Source: an uncultured Neomegalonema sp.
GTDB taxonomy: Bacteria; Pseudomonadota; Alphaproteobacteria; Rhodobacterales; Rhodobacteraceae
NCBI GenBank assembly: GCA_937958625.1
Contig: CALGNO010000052.1
Span: 1-46,816 of the forward strand
Length of the DNA: 46,816 nt
Reading direction: 5' to 3'
The position numbers and the translations under genes are program-made. The notes beneath the pieces are model-generated. The model was given only the letters and a program-made list of their open reading frames with translations. It was not told the origin of the DNA and made no database searches. Position 1 is the stretch's first letter, and each line of letters starts with the position of its first letter. This document shows positions 40,884 to 46,816 of this stretch, piece after piece.

Positions 40884-41296
40884 TCCGACTTGCGATTATC
40901 GCGCTCATGATTGCAACGCCCGCTCTCGCTGAAACCGAGACGAAATCCGAGGCCGGAACCGCGTTTATGGAACGCTGCGTCACCGACATCACCGACAACC
41001 GGATTGCAAAGCTTAAACGTCAGGTGCCCGACTATGCGGCCTCGCTGAGTGATGAGGAACTGACGGCGGGGGGCATGGCGAAGGCGGTTTCGGTCTGTCC
41101 ATGCTTTCTGCATATGATCGGCATCGACACTCAGACCGAAGACCCCACCCCCGAGGACAAGGTGGCGACCGTCGTTGCCTATCTCGACTCGATTGGCACC
41201 CACGATTCATTGCCGATGCCCTCCATCGTCCCGCGCATGACGCGCCTCTGCGGCGAGCGCGGCTCGGTCCTGCCGCGCTCCTGGATTATGCAATAG
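40880..41296 (+). CDS. Unknown exported cysteine-containing protein in the cob operon
   Basis: A 138-residue protein with a signal peptide (LAIIALMIATPALAET, cleavage near residue 17). The mature part has four cysteines: Cys33, a CPC pair at 73 and 75, and Cys124. This layout could bind a metal or form disulfides. No domain is recognised. It overlaps cobW by four bases and its stop codon abuts the cobN ATG with no gap, so it is made in step with the cobalt-insertion machinery. A periplasmic role in cobalt handling is inference from position only. Confidence 0.7.
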   Translation: MIRLAIIALMIATPALAETETKSEAGTAFMERCVTDITDNRIAKLKRQVPDYAASLSDEELTAGGMAKAVSVCPCFLHMIGIDTQTEDPTPEDKVATVVAYLDSIGTHDSLPMPSIVPRMTRLCGERGSVLPRSWIMQ

Positions 41297-44200
41297 ATGC
41301 ACCTGCTTCTCGCGCAGCCGGGTGAAGTCACGGATGGGTCGGAGGCGGTCGATCTCGGCCAGTCCCCCGGCGATGTGATCGTGATTTCGGCGGCGGATAC
41401 CGAACTCGCCGCACTGGCCGAGGCGCGCGCCGAATTGGGCGAGGCGGCCCCGTCCCTGCGGCTTGCGTCGCTCTTGCACCTCGCCCACGCGATGTCCGTC
41501 GACAAGTATCTCGACGATACGGCGACCAAGGCGAAAATCGTGGTCGCGCGGGTGCTGGGGGGCGAGGGGTATTGGCCCTACGGCATCGAACAATTCTCGG
41601 CGCGGCTGCGTGAAGCCGGTGTCCTCTTCGCCGCGCTGCCCGGTGACGACAAACCCGACGAGGCCCTGCGCCGGGCCTCCACGGTATCCGAAGAAGACTG
41701 GCACGCGCTGTGGTCCTATTTCGTCGAAGGCGGGCCCGAGAACAGCGCCAATCTGCTGCGGTTGACCAGTGCCATTGTCGGTAAAGGCGAACGCCCGCCC
41801 GCCGCAAAGCCGCTGTTGCGTGCCGGTCTTTACTGGCCCGGTGCGGGCCTCGCCGATCTGGATGCGGTTCGTGCGTCATGGACCGAGGGTGCGCCGGTGG
41901 CGGCTCTCGTTTTTTATCGCGCGCTGGTGCAGGGGGCGGGGCTGAACCCGGTCAACCGGATGGTTCGCGCGCTGCGGCAGGAGGGGATGAACCCGCTGCC
42001 GATTTTCGTCGCTTCGCTCAAGGATGAGGTGTCGGCGGCGACTCTTGCGGGGCTGTTCGCCGAGGCCCCGCCTGCCGTCGTGTTGAATGCGACCGGTTTT
42101 GCCGTCTCGTCGCCCCAAGCAAACGAACAAAAACCGACGCCGCTGGATGCGCCGGGTGTGCCGGTGTTTCAGGTCGTCTTTTCAGGCGGAACCGAACAGG
42201 CATGGGCCGAGGGCCTGAACGGCCTCAGCGCCCGCGACATCGCGATGAATGTCGCTCTGCCCGAGGTGGATGGCCGCTTGCTGACCCGTGCCGTCAGCTT
42301 CAAATCCGAAGCCTATTTCGACGAGGCCACCGAATGTCCTATCGCGACTTACCGCGCGCAGGGCGACCGGATTGCCTTTGTCGCCAAGCTGGCCGCAAAC
42401 TGGGCCGCCCTTGGCCGTACGGCAAATGCCGACAAGAAAGTCGCGGTCTTGCTGGCCAACTACCCCAACAAGGATGGGCGGTTGGCGAACGGCGTCGGTC
42501 TCGACACGCCGCAAAGCTGCGTCGACCTGCTGCGCGTTTTGGGCGAGGCGGGATATGCGGTCGAGGATGCGCCGGATACATCGGCAGCGTTGATGCAGGC
42601 GGTACAGGCGGGGCCGACAAACTGGCTGGCGGACCGCGCCGAGCGCTCGGGCGGCGAGCGGCTGTCCCTCGATGCCTACGCCGCGTTCTACAAGGCGTTG
42701 CCATGGGATACCCGCCTTGCCATCGAGGATCGCTGGGGAAAACCGGAGGATGACCCGTTTGTGGGTGCCGATGGCTTTGCCTTGTCGATCCTGCGCTATG
42801 GCAATGCGGTGGTCGGGATACAGCCCGCGCGCGGCTATAACATCGACCCCAAAGAGACCTATCACGCCCCTGATCTGGTCCCGCCCCACAACTACCTCGC
42901 CTTCTATGCGTGGCTGCGCGAGAGTTTTGGCGCACAGGCGATTATTCACCTTGGCAAACACGGCAATCTCGAATGGCTACCGGGCAAGGCGCTGGCCCTG
43001 TCGAACGAGTGCTTCCCCGAGGTGGTACTGGGACCGGTGCCGCATCTCTATCCGTTCATCGTCAATGATCCCGGCGAGGGAACGCAGGCGAAGCGGCGCA
43101 CGTCGGCGGTCATTATCGACCACCTGACCCCGCCCCTCACCCGCGCCGAGACCTATGGCCCGCTGAAGGATCTGGAGGCGCTGGTCGATGAATATTACGA
43201 AGCGTCGGGGGTTGATCCGCGCCGGGTCGAGTACCTGCGCCGCGAAATCCGGGCGCTGACGTCGTCTAGCGGCCTCGATGCCGATGCCGGGATTGACGCG
43301 GGCATGGCCGAGGACGACGCGCTGGCAAAGCTCGATGAATACCTGTGCGAGTTGAAAGAGGCGCAGATTCGCGATGGCCTGCACATCTTCGGCACTGCAC
43401 CGGAAGGCAGGCTGGAGACGGATTTGCTGGTCGCACTGGCGCGGGTGCCGCGTGGGCGGGGCGAGGGCGGCGATGCGTCGCTGATCCGTGCGCTGGCCGA
43501 TGATTTGCTGGCCGAGGGTGAGTTCGATCCGCTGGATTGTGCCATGGCCGAATCGTGGACAGGGGCGCGGCCCGATGCGTTGGCTGAACTGTCGCCCGAT
43601 ACCTGGCGTACCAACGGTGACACAGTTGAGCGGTTGGAGTTGCTGGCGGCGAGTTTGGTCGAGGGTAATCGGGAGCCGTCTGGCGCTCAGTCGGCTGCTG
43701 TCCTCGACTGGATCGAAGCGACCATGCGTCCGGCCCTGCGGCAGTGCGGTGACCGAGAGATGGCGGCGACCCTAGATGGTCTCGACGCCCGTTTTGTTCC
43801 GCCGGGGCCGTCGGGGGCACCGACGCGGGGGCGCGCCGATGTGCTGCCCACGGGGCGGAATTTCTTTTCGGTGGACAGCCGCGCCGTGCCGACCCCTGCC
43901 GCCTATGCGCTCGGCTGGAAGTCGGCGGCAATGCTGATCGAGCGCCATTTGCAGGAAGAGGGCGACTGGCTGCGCAGCCTCGTGCTGACGGCATGGGGCA
44001 CTGCGAATATGCGCACGGGGGGTGATGATATCGCTCAGGGCCTCGCGCTGATGGGTGTGAAACCGCGCTGGGAGGGGGCGAACCGCCGGGTCACAGGATT
44101 CGAGATCATCCCGCTTGACCTGCTCGACAGGCCGCGAGTCGATGTCACCCTGCGTGTCTCAGGCTTTTTCCGGGATGCCTTTCCGGCACAGATGGACTTG

Positions 44201-45007
44201 TTCGATAGTGCCGCGCGGGCGGTCATGGCCTTGGATGAACCGGCGGAGATGAACCCGGCGGCGGCGCGTTATGCGGAAGAGCTTGGTGCATCGGGCGATC
44301 CGCAGCGCGCGGGATTCCGGGTTTTCGGGTCAAAACCGGGCGCTTACGGCGCGGGCCTGCAGGCCATGATCGACGAAAAGCTCTGGCAGTCGCGGGATGA
44401 TCTGGCCGACAGCTATCTGGAATGGGGCGGCTATGCCTATGGCGGCGGCGCGGCTGGCGAGCGTGCGCGCGATCAGCTGGAAACGCGCCTCGGGTCGGCT
44501 GAGGCCGTGGTCCAGAATCAGGATAACCGCGAGCATGATCTGCTCGACTCCGACGATTACTATCAGTTCGAAGGCGGGGCGGCAGCGGCGGTGGCCAAGC
44601 TGTCTGGCCGCGAGCCGACGGTTTACCACAACGACCATTCCCGCCCCGAACGCCCGGTCATCCGCACGCTGGAGGATGAAATTGGCCGCGTGATCCGCTC
44701 TCGCGTTGTCAATCCGAAATGGATCGAAGGGGTCATGCGCCATGGCTACAAGGGCGCATTCGAGATCGCGGCGACGGTCGATTACCTATTCGCCTTTGCC
44801 GCAACGACACGAGCGGTAAAGGACCGCCATTTCGATCTGGTTTTCGAGGCGGTGATCGAAGACGAGCGCACCCGCAATTTTATCGCGGAAGCCAACCCCG
44901 CCGCCTTGCGTGAAATATGCGAAAGATTTCAAGAGGCTATGGATCGTGACATGTGGAATGCGAAATCGAATTCCGCAAAGGATCGCTTGCACGCCATACT
45001 GGTATGA
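41297..45007 (+). CDS. cobN: Cobaltochelatase subunit CobN
   Basis: A 1236-residue large subunit of the aerobic ATP-dependent cobaltochelatase, which with CobS and CobT inserts cobalt into hydrogenobyrinic acid a,c-diamide. Family stretches include HLGKHGNLEWLPGKALALSN near residue 553, LYPFIVNDPGEGTQAKRR near residue 590, GTANMRTGGDDIAQGLALMG near residue 900, and NPKWIEGVMRHGYKGAFEI near residue 1140. Length is normal for CobN. It starts immediately after the preceding stop. CobS and CobT are not in the window. Confidence 0.95.
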   Translation: MHLLLAQPGEVTDGSEAVDLGQSPGDVIVISAADTELAALAEARAELGEAAPSLRLASLLHLAHAMSVDKYLDDTATKAKIVVARVLGGEGYWPYGIEQFSARLREAGVLFAALPGDDKPDEALRRASTVSEEDWHALWSYFVEGGPENSANLLRLTSAIVGKGERPPAAKPLLRAGLYWPGAGLADLDAVRASWTEGAPVAALVFYRALVQGAGLNPVNRMVRALRQEGMNPLPIFVASLKDEVSAATLAGLFAEAPPAVVLNATGFAVSSPQANEQKPTPLDAPGVPVFQVVFSGGTEQAWAEGLNGLSARDIAMNVALPEVDGRLLTRAVSFKSEAYFDEATECPIATYRAQGDRIAFVAKLAANWAALGRTANADKKVAVLLANYPNKDGRLANGVGLDTPQSCVDLLRVLGEAGYAVEDAPDTSAALMQAVQAGPTNWLADRAERSGGERLSLDAYAAFYKALPWDTRLAIEDRWGKPEDDPFVGADGFALSILRYGNAVVGIQPARGYNIDPKETYHAPDLVPPHNYLAFYAWLRESFGAQAIIHLGKHGNLEWLPGKALALSNECFPEVVLGPVPHLYPFIVNDPGEGTQAKRRTSAVIIDHLTPPLTRAETYGPLKDLEALVDEYYEASGVDPRRVEYLRREIRALTSSSGLDADAGIDAGMAEDDALAKLDEYLCELKEAQIRDGLHIFGTAPEGRLETDLLVALARVPRGRGEGGDASLIRALADDLLAEGEFDPLDCAMAESWTGARPDALAELSPDTWRTNGDTVERLELLAASLVEGNREPSGAQSAAVLDWIEATMRPALRQCGDREMAATLDGLDARFVPPGPSGAPTRGRADVLPTGRNFFSVDSRAVPTPAAYALGWKSAAMLIERHLQEEGDWLRSLVLTAWGTANMRTGGDDIAQGLALMGVKPRWEGANRRVTGFEIIPLDLLDRPRVDVTLRVSGFFRDAFPAQMDLFDSAARAVMALDEPAEMNPAAARYAEELGASGDPQRAGFRVFGSKPGAYGAGLQAMIDEKLWQSRDDLADSYLEWGGYAYGGGAAGERARDQLETRLGSAEAVVQNQDNREHDLLDSDDYYQFEGGAAAAVAKLSGREPTVYHNDHSRPERPVIRTLEDEIGRVIRSRVVNPKWIEGVMRHGYKGAFEIAATVDYLFAFAATTRAVKDRHFDLVFEAVIEDERTRNFIAEANPAALREICERFQEAMDRDMWNAKSNSAKDRLHAILV

Positions 45008-45192
45008 TCAATGCTGGGTTCGTATGAGTATCCCTGTCGCTGTTCTCGGTTGGAACATGTCGCGTCCACGCGGGTTTCAATACCAGCGCGGGCCTGACGT
45101 CGGACGTGATCGGTGATACTATTGCGCCTCAATGGGTGAGGAAAGGCCGGATGGCGGTGCATAAGTCCGCGAAGGCCGGGGAGTTTTGACAG

Positions 45193-46134
45193 ATGCGTGC
45201 CTTTCGCGCGACAGCGCTTCTTGTGGCCGTGGGCCTGCTCGCGGCGTGTGGACGCCAGCCTGACACTGTCGCGGTGGCGGAAGGTTATACGCGCATTATC
45301 GATCCATTCCCTGCGCAGGTGACCCGCAATGCACCCCTGCGCCGCGTCGAGCGGCCAACCCGGCCCCAACCACCCCTCGCTGCGCTGCTCGACCGGCCCG
45401 AGGTCGCAGAAAAGCCGGTGCAGCGACGTGCCGAGCGGCCTCGCCCGCAAGCAAAACGGCCTCCAAAAAAAGATGCGGCCCCGAAACGCACAGCCGTCGA
45501 TCGCCGTCTGAATGATGCAAAGCCACGCGCCCGGCCCGAACGTCGCCCGGAACGCCGTGCCGAGCCAGCGCCGCGTGCCCTCGAGGTTGCGGCGCGCCCC
45601 ACGCCGAAGCCGATCACTGCCACACCGCGTCCCTTGGCGCGCCCTGTGCAACAGCCAGCGGCCTTGGCCCCGGTCGCCGATCGCGCACCAACCGTAACCG
45701 CGCGCCCTGCACCCCTTGCGCCGAGGCCATCCATCGCGAGGTTGCCGAGCCTTGGCGCGCCGCGTCTGGTTGCCGATGCAACGCCCTCGGCCTTGCCCGA
45801 CCCATCCCGGGCCGAGGCGGCCATTCCCATTGGCCGTATCCCGGCAAGCCTTGGGGCCGGAAATATTCAGGCGCGAGAGAGTGCGCTCCCTGTGGCCGAC
45901 AGTCTAGAACGCTCATCGGCGGGGGAAAGTGGCGGTATTGGATGGGACGAGGCCGCCGCTCTGATGCGTGCTGGCGAAGTGGCCGATGCCATCGATGTTG
46001 GTGAGTATGAGGTTCTGATGACCCTCTGCTCCGGGCGCGGCGTGTTGACGATCCAACCGGAGCCGGACGCCCTGGCAGCGGTGAAAATGCCAGAAGTCAT
46101 TTGCGGAAAACCGTCGTCTCTGACATCTCCGTAA
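45193..46134 (+). CDS. Pro/Arg/Ala-rich putative lipoprotein
   Basis: A 313-residue protein with a lipoprotein signal (LLVAVGLLAACG, modified Cys at residue 19). Residues about 50-200 are a low-complexity linker of Pro, Arg and Ala with a strongly basic charge, followed by a small acidic C-terminal domain (GIGWDEAAALMRAGEVADAI, then CSGRGVLTIQPEPDAL). Such an arrangement suggests a tether across the periplasm. Function is unknown. It stands between cobN and cobO, with 185 empty bases upstream and 30 downstream, so it may have its own promoter. GGGGAG precedes the ATG. Confidence 0.7.
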   Translation: MRAFRATALLVAVGLLAACGRQPDTVAVAEGYTRIIDPFPAQVTRNAPLRRVERPTRPQPPLAALLDRPEVAEKPVQRRAERPRPQAKRPPKKDAAPKRTAVDRRLNDAKPRARPERRPERRAEPAPRALEVAARPTPKPITATPRPLARPVQQPAALAPVADRAPTVTARPAPLAPRPSIARLPSLGAPRLVADATPSALPDPSRAEAAIPIGRIPASLGAGNIQARESALPVADSLERSSAGESGGIGWDEAAALMRAGEVADAIDVGEYEVLMTLCSGRGVLTIQPEPDALAAVKMPEVICGKPSSLTSP

Positions 46135-46164
46135 CACGCGCCCCGCAACGGAGAGGCCCCGACG

Positions 46165-46779
46165 ATGACCGACCAGAACGATGACGCCCGCCATGCTGCC
46201 AAGATGGCGAAGAAAAAGACCGCCCGCGACAAGATCATGGCGACTAAGACCGACGAAAAGGGCTTGATCGTCGTCCATACTGGCAAGGGTAAGGGCAAGA
46301 GTACGGCGGCCTTCGGCATGATCTTCCGCTGCATCGCGCATGGAATGCCCTGCGCGGTGGTGCAGTTCATCAAGGGCGGCATGTCGACGGGCGAGCGCGA
46401 CTTGATCCTCGAAAAATTCTCCGATGCCTGTCAATTCCATACGATGGGCGAGGGCTTTACATGGGAGACTCAGGACAAATCTCGCGATATGGAGATGGCG
46501 GCGGCGGCATGGGACAAGGCGAAGGAGCTGATCCGCGATCCGGCTAATCGCATGGTGCTGCTGGATGAGATTAACATCGCTTTGCGTTATGATTACCTCG
46601 ATGTAGCTGAGGTAGTTTCCTTCCTGAGTGAAGAAAAGCCACCGATGACTCATGTTGTCCTGACGGGCCGCAATGCCAAGGAAGAGTTGATCGAGGCCGC
46701 TGATCTCGTCACCGAGATGGAACTGGTCAAGCATCCGTTCCGTTCAGGCATCAAAGCCCAAATCGGCGTGGAATTCTGA
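46165..46779 (+). CDS. cobO: Cob(I)yrinic acid a,c-diamide adenosyltransferase
   Basis: A 204-residue CobO/CobA-type enzyme that transfers the adenosyl group of ATP to the cobalt of cobyrinic acid a,c-diamide. The P-loop HTGKGKGKSTAAFG lies near residues 38-51. VVQFIKGG, then LLDEINIALRYDYLD near residue 132, complete the ATP and corrin sites. It follows cobalt insertion by CobN in the pathway. Its stop TGA overlaps the ATG of the next gene (46779). Confidence 0.93.
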   Translation: MTDQNDDARHAAKMAKKKTARDKIMATKTDEKGLIVVHTGKGKGKSTAAFGMIFRCIAHGMPCAVVQFIKGGMSTGERDLILEKFSDACQFHTMGEGFTWETQDKSRDMEMAAAAWDKAKELIRDPANRMVLLDEINIALRYDYLDVAEVVSFLSEEKPPMTHVVLTGRNAKEELIEAADLVTEMELVKHPFRSGIKAQIGVEF

Positions 46780-46816
46780 TGAGCGTCGTTATCGTCATCC
46801 CGGCGCGGTTCAAGTC
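46779..46816 (+). CDS. kdsB: Probable kdsB (CMP-KDO synthetase), first 12 codons
   Basis: The frame opens MSVVIVIPARFKS before the window ends. This matches the start of 3-deoxy-manno-octulosonate cytidylyltransferase, where IPAR begins the nucleotide-binding loop. Only the first residues are visible, so other nucleotidyltransferases remain possible. It overlaps the cobO stop by one base. Confidence 0.55.
   Translation, partial: MSVVIVIPARFK

Noticed and set aside
46780-46816. Window end as another dispersed palindrome of the GTCATCC type
   Set aside because: TCGTCATCC occurs, but the reading frame MSVVIVIPARFKS with overlap to cobO is a better explanation.
1-46816. tRNA or rRNA genes and CRISPR arrays
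   Set aside because: No cloverleaf-like sequence, rRNA stretch or regularly spaced short repeat was found in the gaps between genes.

Overview
The window is a GC-rich stretch of an alphaproteobacterial chromosome, probably Rhodobacterales-like. The evidence is the aerobic cobalamin genes (bluB, cobW, cobN, cobO) behind a cobalamin riboswitch, a serC-type leader hairpin in front of serC-serA, aceK, exported paralogous small proteins and dispersed palindromes between genes. Family assignments come from reading translations and motifs; no database search was possible.

Layout. 1-1039 is a complete IS630-family element whose terminal repeat is the first base of the window. It sits inside the 14th codon of a relaxase gene, leaving a mobC gene and one small upstream gene as a wrecked mobilisation module next to gpt. 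1856-8550 is housekeeping: gpt and an FKBP isomerase, an exported histidine phosphatase, a DEAD-box helicase, then serC-serA. 8655-18726 holds an MFS transporter, an M48 lipoprotein protease, a complete branched-chain-amino-acid-type ABC transporter (binding protein, livH, livM, livG, livF), a polytopic membrane protein and a two-domain copper-chaperone-like protein. 18816-20689 is an uncharacterised exported/membrane cassette whose first two reading frames are in register and separated by a single TAG.

20777-34333 is the most interesting part: a FadR-type GntR regulator with a palindromic operator, then a ThDP-dependent decarboxylase/lyase, a very Frc-like formyl-CoA:oxalate CoA-transferase, a 10-formyl-THF hydrolase-like enzyme, formate-THF ligase, a universal stress protein, a tripartite tricarboxylate-type transporter (tctC, tctB, tctA), a ketopantoate-reductase-family enzyme and aceK. 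Together they read as an uptake and catabolic operon for oxalate or a related 2-oxo/2-hydroxy acid, with formyl-CoA, formate and probably glyoxylate as products. The ThDP enzyme does not carry the usual oxalyl-CoA decarboxylase active-site segment, so the substrate is open.

34349-38204 contains pyk, arfB, a small unknown gene and a glutathione transferase on the minus strand, then two overlapping exported paralogs. 38276-46779 is a B12-controlled locus: riboswitch, hupE-type cobalt transporter, bluB, cobW, an unknown exported cysteine protein, cobN, a Pro/Arg-rich lipoprotein and cobO. The window ends 38 bases into what looks like kdsB.
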